DNA of 64,000 bases from Streptomyces fructofermentans (GTDB taxonomy: Bacteria > Actinomycetota > Actinomycetes > Streptomycetales > Streptomycetaceae), in NCBI RefSeq assembly GCF_014651055.1, contig NZ_BMWD01000025.1, forward strand, positions 62,001 to 126,000, given 5' to 3'. The notes under the pieces are model-generated. The model had not been told where the DNA came from. It did no database searches and saw only the letters and a list, made by a program, of their open reading frames with translations. A program made the position numbers and the translations under genes. This document shows, piece by piece, positions 8,488-16,985 of the stretch. Each line of letters begins with the position of its first letter. Position 1 is the first letter of the stretch.

Positions 8488-10797
8488 TCACCGCGGCAGG
8501 TTGGCGCGGACCCGTCGGGCGGCGGCCGTCAACCGTTCGAGAGCGGGGCCGGCCTCGGCCCAACTCCGCGTCTTCAGACCGCAGTCGGGATTGATCCATA
8601 GCCGGTCCGCCGGTACGGACAGCAGGGCCCGGTCGATCAGATCCGTCAGTTCCCGCTCCTCGGGCACACGCGGCGCGTGGATGTCGTACACCCCGGGCCC
8701 GACGGCCCGCGGGTACCCCGCCGCGGCCAGTTCGTCCGCGATCCCCATCCGGGAGCGGGCCGCCTCCAGGCTGATGACGTCGGCGTCCAGCGCGTCGACC
8801 GCGTCGATGATGTCGCCGAACTCCGCGTAGCACATGTGGGTGTGGACCTGGGTGTCCGCCCGGACTCCCGAAGTGGCCAGACGGAACGCCTCGGTGGCCC
8901 ATTGCAGGTAGGCGGGCCGGGCCGTCGCCCGCAGCGGGAGGGTCTCGCGCAGTGCGGGTTCGTCGACCTGGACGACGGCGGTGCCCGCGGCCTCCAGGTC
9001 CGCCACCTCGTCGCGCAGGGCCAGCGCCACCTGCCGCGCGGTCTCGGCGAGGGGCTGGTCGTCGCGTACGAAGGACCAGGCCAGAAGCGTGACGGGCCCC
9101 GTGAGCATGCCCTTGACGGGCCGAACGGTCAACGACTGGGCGTAGGACGTCCAGTCGACCGTCATGGGTGCGGGGCGCGAGACGTCGCCTGCCAGGATCG
9201 GCGGGCGGACGTAGCGGGTGCCGTAGGACTGGACCCAGCCGTGCCGTGTCGCGAGGAACCCGGTGAGCTGCTCCGCGAAGTACTGCACCATGTCATTGCG
9301 TTCGGGTTCGCCGTGCACGAGGACGTCGAGCCCCGCCTTCTCCTGGAACGCCACGGTGTCCCGGATCTCCGCGCGGATCCGCTCCTCGTAGGCCGGGCCG
9401 TCGATCCGGCCCGCCCTGAGGTCGGCGCGGGCCACGCGCAGCTCCCGGGTCTGCGGGAACGAGCCGATGGAGGTGGTGGGCAGCGGGGGCAGCCGGAGCC
9501 TCGCCTGCTGGGCGACCGACCGGAGGGCGAACGGCTCGGGGCGCCGCGCGTCCTCGGGTGCCACCACCGCGCACCGGGCCCGTACCGCCGGGTCGTGGGT
9601 CAGGGCGGAGCGCGAACGGGACGCCAGCGCGGCCCGGTTGGCGGAGAGCCGCGGCGTGATGTCGCCGCCGGTCAGCCCCTGGGCCAGGGTCACCGTCTCG
9701 GCCACCTTCTGGCGGGCGAAGGCCAGCCAGCGGGCCACCTGCGGGTCGATGTCGCGCTCGGCCGCGGTGTCGAGCGGTACGTGCAGCAGCGAGCACGACG
9801 GAGCCACGTCCAGGCGCCCGGTGAGCCCGAGCAGGGTGGCGAGGGTGGCCAGCGACCGCTCCAGATCGTTGATCCACACGTTGCGGCCGTCGACCACACC
9901 TGCGACGAGCCGCTTGCCGGGCAGTCCGCCGACGGCGGCGAGGGCCTCCAGGTTCGCTGCGGCCGGTCCGGTGAAGTCCATGGCGAGACCGTCGACCGCG
10001 GACCGCGCGAGCACCGGCAGTGCCTCACCGAGCCGGTCGAAGTACGAGGCGACGAGCAGGCGCGGCCGGTGGGTGAGCCCGCTCAGTTTTCCGTACGCGC
10101 GCGCTGTCGCGTCCAGCACGGCCGGGGACTGGTCCTGGACCAGGGCGGGTTCGTCCAGCTGGACCCAGTCGGCACCCGCCGCCCGGAGTTCGGCGAGCAC
10201 CTGCGCGTACACCGGCAGCAGCCGGTCCAGAAGTGCCAGCGGCCGGAAGTCCGCGGGGGTGCCGGGGACCGGCTTGGACAGCAGCAGGAAGGTGACCGGT
10301 CCGACGAGTACGGGCCGTGCGCTGTGGCCGAGCGAGACGGCCTCGCGAAGCTGCCCCACCGGCCCCCGGGCGTCGGCGGCGAAGACGGTGTCGGGCCCCA
10401 ACTCGGGTACGAGGTAGTGGTAGTTGGTGTCGAACCACTTGGTCATCTCCAGGGGTGCGGCCGTGTCGGTGCCGCGTGCCATGGCGAAGTATCCGTCGAG
10501 CGGGTCGGCGTCGAAGGCCTCCCGGTGACGGGCGGGCACGGCTCCGGTCATCACGACCGTGTCGAGCACGTGGTCGTACAACGAGAAGTCCCCGGTGGGT
10601 ACTTCGGCCACTCCGGCGCCTGTGAGCCACTGCCAGGCGGTGCGGCGCAGGCCGGCCGCGGCCGTGCGCAGTTCGTCGCCGGTCAGTCGGCCTGCCCAGT
10701 AGCCCTCGACGGCCTTCTTCAGTTCGCGGGACGGGCCCTGCCGGGGCCAGCCGTGCACGGTGGCACGGGCCTGCGGGGTGGGGGAGCGGTCGGTCAC
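8488..10797 (-). CDS. metE: Cobalamin-independent methionine synthase
   Basis: A 769-residue 5-methyltetrahydropteroyltriglutamate-homocysteine methyltransferase, normal length for MetE with its two-barrel build. The C-terminal barrel carries the zinc-site motifs VHTHMCYAEF and NPDCGLKTR, and TTSIGSFPQT marks the start of that half. It makes methionine from homocysteine without vitamin B12. The GTG start (VTDRSP) follows a GAAGG site; the frame is open upstream only because it runs into the riboswitch. The leader contains a cobalamin riboswitch, so the gene is expected to be shut down when B12 is plentiful and the B12-dependent enzyme MetH can take over. Confidence 0.97.
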   Translation of the reverse strand: MTDRSPTPQARATVHGWPRQGPSRELKKAVEGYWAGRLTGDELRTAAAGLRRTAWQWLTGAGVAEVPTGDFSLYDHVLDTVVMTGAVPARHREAFDADPLDGYFAMARGTDTAAPLEMTKWFDTNYHYLVPELGPDTVFAADARGPVGQLREAVSLGHSARPVLVGPVTFLLLSKPVPGTPADFRPLALLDRLLPVYAQVLAELRAAGADWVQLDEPALVQDQSPAVLDATARAYGKLSGLTHRPRLLVASYFDRLGEALPVLARSAVDGLAMDFTGPAAANLEALAAVGGLPGKRLVAGVVDGRNVWINDLERSLATLATLLGLTGRLDVAPSCSLLHVPLDTAAERDIDPQVARWLAFARQKVAETVTLAQGLTGGDITPRLSANRAALASRSRSALTHDPAVRARCAVVAPEDARRPEPFALRSVAQQARLRLPPLPTTSIGSFPQTRELRVARADLRAGRIDGPAYEERIRAEIRDTVAFQEKAGLDVLVHGEPERNDMVQYFAEQLTGFLATRHGWVQSYGTRYVRPPILAGDVSRPAPMTVDWTSYAQSLTVRPVKGMLTGPVTLLAWSFVRDDQPLAETARQVALALRDEVADLEAAGTAVVQVDEPALRETLPLRATARPAYLQWATEAFRLATSGVRADTQVHTHMCYAEFGDIIDAVDALDADVISLEAARSRMGIADELAAAGYPRAVGPGVYDIHAPRVPEERELTDLIDRALLSVPADRLWINPDCGLKTRSWAEAGPALERLTAAARRVRANLPR

Positions 10798-10949
10798 GTA
10801 ACTCTGCCCTTCGCGAGTCGCGGTGAGGTCCCGGGACACCCGACACGAAGGAACGGCAGACCGGCGACGCCGCGTCCGCGCGGCCCGCCGTTCAGCCGGC
10901 CCTCCCACGAGGCCGCCGAGACCGCCGTGCGCACAGGTGTCGCACGGGC

Positions 10950-11165
10950 AGATGGCAGGTCTTCGGACTCGCGGGCACGCCATTTCCTCCTGTCGGAGGA
11001 GACGGCACCTACTGGCCGTCGCTTCCCGGATCCGCCGGGCGGATCCAGTGCGTATGACGGCGGTCGTTCCCGCTCACCGCTGCGGGGCAGTCCCGGATTC
11101 CCACCGGGTTCCCTCTTGCGACGCCTCCCGCCTGGCGGACGGGGCGAACCAGCTGCGGGGCCATC
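10950..11165 (-). promoter_or_regulatory. Cobalamin (B12) riboswitch in the metE leader
   Basis: Read on the minus strand, the element has the conserved core: GAGGGAACCCGGTGGGAATC (about 11098-11117), then CGGGACTGCCCCGCAGCGGT, a CACTGG B12 box near 11045-11050, and the 3' end GTCCGAAGACCTGCC near 10954-10968. These are the hallmark segments of the cobalamin aptamer. The 3' end is about 155 bases before the metE start. That gap could form the expression platform, which I cannot resolve by eye. The exact limits are approximate. Confidence 0.92.
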
Positions 11166-11279
11166 GTAAGCACACAACGGGCCCGCACCGCACGTCCCTT
11201 GTCGTTCCGGCGCGGCTCCGTGCCGCCCCCGGGAGGCGGTTCGGAGGCCGATACCGCGAACGGCCCCCAACGCGCTCTC

Positions 11280-11314
11280 GCCGCCCCGCCCGTGCGTGTC
11301 ACGGGCGGGGCGGC
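11280..11314 (-). terminator. Strong hairpin between TPR gene and metE leader
   Basis: A perfect 15-bp stem (GCCGCCCCGCCCGTG with its complement) and a 5-base loop. It lies 26 bases after the stop of the minus-strand TPR gene and upstream of the metE riboswitch, so it should end the marR-TPR transcript and insulate metE. Confidence 0.8.
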
Positions 11315-11339
11315 GTGCGGTGCGGCGGAGCCTTCCGCC

Positions 11340-11687
11340 TCACAGGGTCGTGAAGTCCCCCGCGAGCGCCGAGGCCAGACGCATGTGGGGTTCGGCCTCG
11401 TCGGGGCGTCCCTGGCGCTGGAGCGTGCGGCCCAGCATCAGACGCGCGTAGTGCTCCACCGGGTCGCGCTCGACAAGCAGGCGCAACTGGGCTTCGGCAC
11501 GCTTCAGTTGGGCCGAGTGGTAGTAGGCGCGGGCCAGCAGCAGGCGCGGTCCCACCTGCTCCGGCACCTCCTCGACCAGACCGTCGAGGACGCGGGCCGC
11601 CGCCGCGTACTCCTTGGCGTCGAAGAACATCCGGGCGCGCTCCCAGCGCTCCGCGGCCGTTCCGTGGTCGTAGTACGTCGTGTCCAC
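11340..11687 (-). CDS. Small TPR protein
   Basis: A 115-residue, all-helical tetratricopeptide protein with about two to three TPR units (ARMFFDAKEYAAAARVLDGL, LARAYYHSAQLKRAEAQLRL, LMLGRTLQRQGRPDEAEPHM). TPRs mediate protein-protein contacts; no catalytic function is expected. The GTG start is supported by an AAGGAGG site seven bases upstream. It lies 50 bases downstream of the MarR gene on the same strand, so the two probably share a transcript. The partner is unknown. Confidence 0.8.
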   Translation of the reverse strand: MDTTYYDHGTAAERWERARMFFDAKEYAAAARVLDGLVEEVPEQVGPRLLLARAYYHSAQLKRAEAQLRLLVERDPVEHYARLMLGRTLQRQGRPDEAEPHMRLASALAGDFTTL

Positions 11688-11737
11688 TTCTGACCTCCTT
11701 CGAGTACGGGAACCGACAGGAGATGTTGAATATTCCA

Positions 11738-12274
11738 CTACCTCTGGGGAGGTGATCCCGCTCTCCCCGACGGTGCGCCCTGCGGGGCCCGAGGGGTGCT
11801 GTCGGGCGAGGTGTCCGTGAGCCCTTCCAGAGGTGCCGCCAGCAGGAGCCGGAGGTCCCGGGTGAGCGCCTTGGTGCGGTCGTCGCCGAGTCCGCCGAGG
11901 GGTTCGAGCAACTGCTCCAGCAGCCCCTGTACGACCACGACGGCCCGGCGCGCGACCTCCCGCCCCTCGGCCGTGAGGGACAGCTGCATCGCCCGCGGGT
12001 CGGCGGGGTCCCTGGCGCGCTCGACCAGCCCGGCACTCTCCAGGGCCCGGGCGAGCTTCGACACGTACAGGGGTTCGAGGCCCGTGTGGTCGGCAAGTTG
12101 CCGCTGACTCGGGCGGGTGCCGGTCCGGTGCATGCCGTACAGCGACGCCACCAGCGAGTACTGCGCGTGGGTGAGGCCCAGGGGGGCCATCGCGCGGTCC
12201 ACCGCGACCCGCCACTTCATGGACAGGCGCCACACCAGGAAGCCGGGCGTCGCGCCCTCGGGGTCCGTGCTCAC
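11738..12274 (-). CDS. MarR-family transcriptional regulator
   Basis: About 178 residues with a winged-helix MarR domain. LTHAQYSLVASLYGM, RPSQRQLADHTGLEPLYVSKLARALESAGLVER and the wing DPADPRAMQLSLTAEGREV are all diagnostic. A Pro/Ser/Arg-rich tail of about 30 residues is probably disordered. I chose the GTG giving a start at STDPEG. In-frame ATGs at 12289, 12295 and 12304 are alternatives, none with a clear ribosome binding site, so the start is uncertain. It is divergent from the pirin gene, the usual arrangement for a MarR repressor of its neighbour and of itself. Confidence 0.88.
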   Translation of the reverse strand: MSTDPEGATPGFLVWRLSMKWRVAVDRAMAPLGLTHAQYSLVASLYGMHRTGTRPSQRQLADHTGLEPLYVSKLARALESAGLVERARDPADPRAMQLSLTAEGREVARRAVVVVQGLLEQLLEPLGGLGDDRTKALTRDLRLLLAAPLEGLTDTSPDSTPRAPQGAPSGRAGSPPQR

Positions 12275-12282
12275 GGATGCAC

Positions 12283-12303
12283 TGTACATGGACATTGTGT
12301 ACA
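12283..12303. promoter_or_regulatory. Candidate MarR operator
   Basis: Two TGTACA boxes, each self-complementary, stand nine bases apart (12283-12288 and 12298-12303) at the 5' end of the MarR gene, between it and the divergent pirin gene. The length and symmetry suit a MarR dimer. Binding is inferred, not shown. Confidence 0.45.
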
Positions 12304-12406
12304 TGGCTGCTATGGCGAGGGAGCTACGCCGGTTCTGAGCCGTCCGGACTCCCACGGGCGGGTGACGGACTGACGCGACGCGCGTCACGGGGCTAGGTTG
12401 TGGGCC

Positions 12407-13372
12407 ATGAGCAATCTTGATCGCGAGGCAGTTCCCGCACTGTGCGGCGGCCGGGGTTTCGTGGTGGCGGAGCCGGTGCGCGAACTCCTCAGCCCCCGAC
12501 GGGTCAAGCTCGGAGAGTCCAGCGAGGTCCGCCGCCTGCTGCCCAACCTGGGCCGCCGCATGGTGGGCGCCTGGTGCTTCGTCGATCACTACGGCCCGGA
12601 CGACATCGCCGACGAACCCGGTATGCAGGTCCCGCCGCACCCGCACACCGGCCTCCAGACCGTGAGCTGGCTGCACGAGGGCGAGGTGCTGCACCGCGAC
12701 TCCACCGGCAGCCTCCAGACGATCCGCCCGCGCGAGCTGGGACTGATGACCTCGGGCCGGGCCATCAGCCACTCGGAGGAGAGCCCCGCCTCGCACGCGC
12801 GCTTCCTGCACGGGGCGCAGCTCTGGGTCGCCCTGCCCGACAGCCACCGGCACACCGAACCCCGCTTCGAGCACCACGCCGAACTGCCCGTCGTCACCGC
12901 ACCCGGCCTGACGGCCACCGTCGTCCTGGGCGGGATCGACGGGGCCGCCTCGCCCGGCACGACGTACACGCCGATCGTCGGCGCCGATCTCGCCCTGGCC
13001 CGCGGGGCCGACCTGCGCCTCCCGCTGGAGCCGGACTTCGAGTACGCCGTCCTGTCCATGTCCGGCGAGGCGCACGTCGACGGTGTGCCGCTGCTGCCCG
13101 GTTCCATGCTCTACCTGGGCTGCGGCCGCTCGGAACTGCCGCTGCGCGCCGAGTCGGACGCGGGCCTGATGCTCCTGGGCGGCGAGCCGTTCGAGGAGGA
13201 GCTGATCATGTGGTGGAACTTCATCGGGCGTACCCAGGACGACATCGAGCAGGCCAGGGCCGACTGGACGACGGGATCGCGCTTCGGTGAGGTGAAGGGC
13301 TACGACGGGGCGCCGCTGCCCGCCCCGGCGCTGCCGCCGGTGCCGCTGAAGCCGCGGGGGCGGGTGCGCTGA
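12407..13372 (+). CDS. Pirin family protein
   Basis: A 321-residue bicupin. The N-terminal cupin carries the pirin metal site: HPHTGLQTVSWLHEGEVLHR, and ISHSEE further on. Characterised pirins bind iron; some oxidise quercetin, others are redox-sensitive regulators or bind metabolic enzymes, so the reaction here is open. The ATG at 12407 (MSNLDREAV) is preferred over an upstream in-frame start, because it lies just behind the promoter region shared with the MarR gene. The MarR regulator is the likely controller, possibly in response to oxidants or aromatic ligands. The C-terminal domain is complete and the length normal. Confidence 0.92.
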   Translation: MSNLDREAVPALCGGRGFVVAEPVRELLSPRRVKLGESSEVRRLLPNLGRRMVGAWCFVDHYGPDDIADEPGMQVPPHPHTGLQTVSWLHEGEVLHRDSTGSLQTIRPRELGLMTSGRAISHSEESPASHARFLHGAQLWVALPDSHRHTEPRFEHHAELPVVTAPGLTATVVLGGIDGAASPGTTYTPIVGADLALARGADLRLPLEPDFEYAVLSMSGEAHVDGVPLLPGSMLYLGCGRSELPLRAESDAGLMLLGGEPFEEELIMWWNFIGRTQDDIEQARADWTTGSRFGEVKGYDGAPLPAPALPPVPLKPRGRVR

Positions 13373-13494
13373 CCCGGGCGGCGGCGTACTTCAGGGCACG
13401 GGCGCTGCCGATAGCGTGATCACCTGACGCGTGGAACGCCCACGCGTCCCGCCGGCCCGTGCGACGGGTGCGGCGGCGAGCCACAGGGACTGCG

Positions 13495-13899
13495 ATGAGT
13501 GAACCGACGAAGCCCACGGTCGAGGTCCCGCCGGGCGAGGCGCCGACCGAGCTGACGATCCGGGACCTGGTGGTCGGCGACGGACCCGAGGCCAGGCCCG
13601 GACGGGTCGTCCAACTGCACTACGTAGGGGTCGTCTTCGCGTCCGGGAAGGAGTTCGACTCCTCCTGGGAACAGGACAGGCCGTTCAAGTTCGCCGTGGG
13701 CGGCGGCAGGGCCATCAAGGGCTGGGACCGGGGAGTGCGGGGAATGAGGGTCGGCGGCCGCCGCGAGATCGTCGTTCCCCCGCGTCTCGGCTACGGCGGC
13801 CAGTCACCCTCCGCGTCGATCCCCGCCGGCTCGACGCTCGTCTTCGTCGTCGACCTGCTCTCGGTGGTGGGCGGGCCGCCAGGAGCCAAACCGGCCTGA
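13495..13899 (+). CDS. FKBP-type peptidyl-prolyl cis-trans isomerase
   Basis: A 134-residue single-domain FKBP with all landmark segments: GRVVQLHYVGVVFASGKEFDSS, the AIKGWDRGVRGMRVGGRREI loop, and PPRLGYGGQSPSASIPAGSTLVFVVDLL. It accelerates proline isomerisation in protein folding. There is no signal peptide, so it is cytoplasmic. The ATG with an upstream CAGGGA site was chosen over an extension that would add an Arg-rich leader. It is monocistronic, between the pirin gene and a TPR gene. The call is secure. Confidence 0.95.
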   Translation: MSEPTKPTVEVPPGEAPTELTIRDLVVGDGPEARPGRVVQLHYVGVVFASGKEFDSSWEQDRPFKFAVGGGRAIKGWDRGVRGMRVGGRREIVVPPRLGYGGQSPSASIPAGSTLVFVVDLLSVVGGPPGAKPA

Positions 13900-14024
13900 T
13901 CGACCGGCTCCCTGGGCGGCGCCGGTTGTGCCGGATAGCCTTTCGGCAGTACGCCATCGGGGGCGCGGCGCTGCGGTGTGCCCGGTCGGCGAGAACACGT
14001 GGACGGACGAGGGGGCGCTTTCCG

Positions 14025-14801
14025 ATGTCGCAAGAGGTGCAGGAGCCTGGCGGTCCGCGCGGTCGGGCATCGCACGAGGAGCGTCGCCGTCCGCGTCGTA
14101 CCCTCGGCACCTGGCGGGTCGGGCGGCGCTTCCGGCACTGGACCCGGCCGACGGCGCGATCCTGGCCGGACGTGCACGAGGACGTCGCCTACCTCACCCG
14201 GAAGCTGGGCCGGTGGCACCCCGGCACCGTCGCCGCCCGCACAAGGGTGGGCAGTTGGCTCACCCTCGAAGGCCGGCATGCCGAGGTGCTGCAACTGACC
14301 GAGGCGGAACTGGCCGAAAGGATCGCGGAGTTCGGGGCCGACGACCCCGACATCCTGATGTGGCGCACTTCGGTCGCCTGGCGCCGCCGCAGGGTCGGCG
14401 ACCTGGACGGTGCCGTCGCCCTCGCGCGGACCGTGGTGGAGGACAGCGTCCGGGAACTGGGTTCCGACCACCCCCACACCCATCAACGCCGGGCGGGCCT
14501 GGCCCGGTTCCTCGCCGAGAACGGGGAACCGGCAGAAGGAGTACGCCTGTTGCGCGCCCTGTACGCGGAGTCCCAGGCCTTCGGCCATGACCGGCACAGC
14601 GGGACGCGCTCCATCCGCATGACCCTGGTCACGGCACTGGAGCTCAACGGGGACGTCCGGGAGGCCCTCGATCTCCTGGACGAGGAGATCGAGGTCGAGC
14701 GGGGGACGCTCTACGGCATCGACGAGAACCTCGGCGACCACGAGATGAAGCGTCTGGAGGAGCGCCGCACGATCCTGGTCGCCAAGGTGCGCTCCGTCTA
14801 G
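14025..14801 (+). CDS. TPR-type protein of unknown role
   Basis: A 258-residue protein. After a basic, Arg-rich N-terminus (about 1-50) it forms helical repeats resembling the TPR_12/NB-ARC-associated repeats of Streptomyces: DVAYLTRKLGRWHPGTVAARTRVG, then DPDILMWRTSVAWRRRRVGDLDGAV and HPHTHQRRAGLARFLAENGEPAEGV. No enzymatic domain is visible. The ATG lies inside a longer open frame; the upstream part overlaps non-coding sequence after the FKBP gene and lacks a better ribosome binding site. Its role is unknown; TPRs point to protein binding. Confidence 0.72.
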   Translation: MSQEVQEPGGPRGRASHEERRRPRRTLGTWRVGRRFRHWTRPTARSWPDVHEDVAYLTRKLGRWHPGTVAARTRVGSWLTLEGRHAEVLQLTEAELAERIAEFGADDPDILMWRTSVAWRRRRVGDLDGAVALARTVVEDSVRELGSDHPHTHQRRAGLARFLAENGEPAEGVRLLRALYAESQAFGHDRHSGTRSIRMTLVTALELNGDVREALDLLDEEIEVERGTLYGIDENLGDHEMKRLEERRTILVAKVRSV

Positions 14802-14849
14802 GCACCGCCCTTCCCGTGCGCGGTCGGGGGCCGCCGGACGCCCGGGTCC

Positions 14850-15806
14850 TCAGTGGTTCGAGGAGGCTCCCCGCCGGGCCGGCCGGCGGGCCAGCAGGCG
14901 CAGGCACGCCACCGGACGGTCCCGTACCGGACGGCGGGCCACCGAGGCGCCCCGTGCCGACACCGACGCCAGTCGCTGGTGGTGCAGGTCCAGGACGAAG
15001 CGTGTCAGCCGCAGGTGCTCCTCGGGGCAGTGGTCGAGGATCACGGCCGCCTCGTCGAGCGTCGCACGCGCGGTCCCGGCGGTGGCGGACACCAGCGAGC
15101 GGACCGCCGGCACGTCGCGTCCCGACTCCAGGTCGGCGCGTGTGACGCCGTGCCGCTCCAGGTCTCCGGCGGGCAGGTAGAGGCGCCCGCCCCGCAGGTC
15201 CTCCGACAGGTCGGTGAGGATGTCGGTGCGCTGGGCGGCGTCGGCGAACACCCGGCAGGCGGCGGCGAACTCCGGGCTGCCGCCGCCCTGGTGGGCCAGA
15301 CCTGTGGTGATCATCAGGAACGGCCAGGTGAGCTTCTCCACGTACCGCTGGTAGTCCGCCTCGGTGTCGAACCCGGTGAAGTCGAGGTCGATCCGGGCGC
15401 CGTCCAGGTACGAGTCGACCCACCGGCGCGGCAGTTCACGGACCGAGGCGGTGTGCAGGAAGGCGCGCAGGAGTGCCCGGCCCTCGTCCTCCGGCCCCGG
15501 CGCGTGCCCCGCGCCCAGGGCCGTGCGCACCTGGTCGGCCCAGGCGTCGAAGCGCCGGGTGCGTTCGGCTACCGTGCCCCGGTCGCAGACGTCGTCGGTG
15601 TACGAGGCGAAGGCGTACCCGGACAGGACGAACGGCTGGTGGGCGGCCGGCACGAGCATCCGCACCGCGAGGTAGCCGGCCGGCTCCCGGCGGCGCATGT
15701 AGCGGGCCGCCGAGTCGAAGTCGTCCCGCAGAGCGCCCCGCGTCACCCCGGCCGCTTCCAGACAACTCCGCCAGGTGCGCACGTACATCCCCCATGAGAC
15801 GGTCAC
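14850..15806 (-). CDS. Squalene/phytoene synthase family protein
   Basis: About 318 residues of the head-to-head prenyl synthase fold. Both aspartate-rich motifs are present: YTDDVCD in the first third and DILTDLSEDLRGGRLYLP in the middle. Family members condense two prenyl diphosphates (FPP to presqualene diphosphate/squalene, or GGPP to phytoene). No hopanoid or carotenoid gene lies beside it, so the substrate cannot be assigned. The GTG start at 15806 lacks an obvious ribosome binding site and an ATG at 15788 is an alternative. The C-terminal 25 residues are Arg-rich. It stands alone, with the LPMO gene upstream on the same strand. Confidence 0.85.
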   Translation of the reverse strand: MTVSWGMYVRTWRSCLEAAGVTRGALRDDFDSAARYMRRREPAGYLAVRMLVPAAHQPFVLSGYAFASYTDDVCDRGTVAERTRRFDAWADQVRTALGAGHAPGPEDEGRALLRAFLHTASVRELPRRWVDSYLDGARIDLDFTGFDTEADYQRYVEKLTWPFLMITTGLAHQGGGSPEFAAACRVFADAAQRTDILTDLSEDLRGGRLYLPAGDLERHGVTRADLESGRDVPAVRSLVSATAGTARATLDEAAVILDHCPEEHLRLTRFVLDLHHQRLASVSARGASVARRPVRDRPVACLRLLARRPARRGASSNH

Positions 15807-15915
15807 TTTTCATAACCAAAGGACATGCAGGCTATCAGTGGGGTTCACCGGCGATCACACCGGAGGCACCGGGCGCCCCCGCTTCCGCCCGCGGCCGAGG
15901 CGCCCGTGCTCGCCG

Positions 15916-16848
15916 TCAGCGCCTCCGCCGCAGGGTGAACGCGGCGCCCGCCGTGAGCACCAGTCCGAGGGCCCCGCCCACGACCAGCGGCAGCGCCGGA
16001 GTCCGGCTCCCGGTGCCCGAGGCGGCCGAGACGGGCTCGGCGAGCGCGCTGGTCGCCGCGTCCGACGGCTCCGCCGCCGCGCCGGTGGCCTCCGACGGTG
16101 ACGCGGACGGCGTGGGGGAGGCGGGGGCCTTCGACGAAGGCGCCGCCTTGGTCGGCGAGGCCGAGGGCTTCTTGCCGCCCGTGCCCTTGGTGCCCGACGC
16201 GCCGCTCCCGCTGCTCCCGCTGCTCCCCTTCGACCCGGCCAGCACCACGTCCGAGCACGAGTAGTACGTGTCCGGTGTGCTCGTGTTCTGCCAGATCGTG
16301 TAGATGACGTGCCGCCCCGTCCGGTCCGACGGCAGCTTGGTCGCGATGCGGTAGGCGCCGTTGACGAGCGCCGGGTCGGTGGCCGTGGCGAACGGCTGCG
16401 ACGGCAGGTCGGACCAGGTCAGGGGCTTGGCGGGGTTGTAGCCGGGTTTCGTCAGGAACAGCTTGAACGTGCCCTTGTGCGGAATCGTCGACCGGTACGT
16501 GAGCGTCATCCCGGCTCCCGCCGTCAACCGGGTCGAGGGCCAGTCGGAACGCGCGAGGTCCAGGCCCCGGTAGGCGGGGAGGCCGCCGCTGCACAGCTTG
16601 CCGTCCGGGACGACCTGCCGGTCCCGGCCGCCGACGCCCGCACGCCGCAGGTTGTCGAAGGCCGCGACACCGGAGGCGGCGGCCGCCCGGCAGGCGGCCG
16701 TGCCCGCCTGTGAACCGCCGGGGGCGCAGGCCGCCGCCCGGCTGACGGGATCCGTCGGCGCCCCGTGCGCGGCGGCGGGACCCGCCGACCACACGGTGAG
16801 CAGAAGCGGAGCCGTCGCGATAAGGGCGGCGGTGCGGTGTGCGGTCAT
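15916..16848 (-). CDS. Surface-anchored AA10 lytic polysaccharide monooxygenase
   Basis: A 310-residue secreted protein. The signal peptide ends at AAA-H, leaving His28 as the mature N-terminus (HGAPTDPVSR). With His124 in TIPHKGTFKLF, this forms the copper histidine brace of AA10 LPMOs, which cleave chitin or cellulose oxidatively. The axial position before the conserved YSCSDV segment is Tyr (Tyr195), where most AA10 enzymes have Phe. The catalytic domain ends near residue 205. A Gly/Ser/Lys/Pro/Ala-rich linker of about 75 residues follows, then a C-terminal membrane helix with RRRR, so the enzyme is tethered to the cell rather than released. No carbohydrate-binding module is present. The substrate is not predictable from sequence alone. 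Confidence 0.85.
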   Translation of the reverse strand: MTAHRTAALIATAPLLLTVWSAGPAAAHGAPTDPVSRAAACAPGGSQAGTAACRAAAASGVAAFDNLRRAGVGGRDRQVVPDGKLCSGGLPAYRGLDLARSDWPSTRLTAGAGMTLTYRSTIPHKGTFKLFLTKPGYNPAKPLTWSDLPSQPFATATDPALVNGAYRIATKLPSDRTGRHVIYTIWQNTSTPDTYYSCSDVVLAGSKGSSGSSGSGASGTKGTGGKKPSASPTKAAPSSKAPASPTPSASPSEATGAAAEPSDAATSALAEPVSAASGTGSRTPALPLVVGGALGLVLTAGAAFTLRRRR

Positions 16849-16985
16849 GAGCCGGGTTCCTCCTTGCGCGGCGGGCGGGAGGGACCCGCTGTCCCTGGAG
16901 TACGCGGCGTGCGCGGGCCCCGTTCAAATCCCCGTACGGGTCATCAGGACGCGACGCGGGCCGCCCCGCCCGCTGGAATGGAGCG

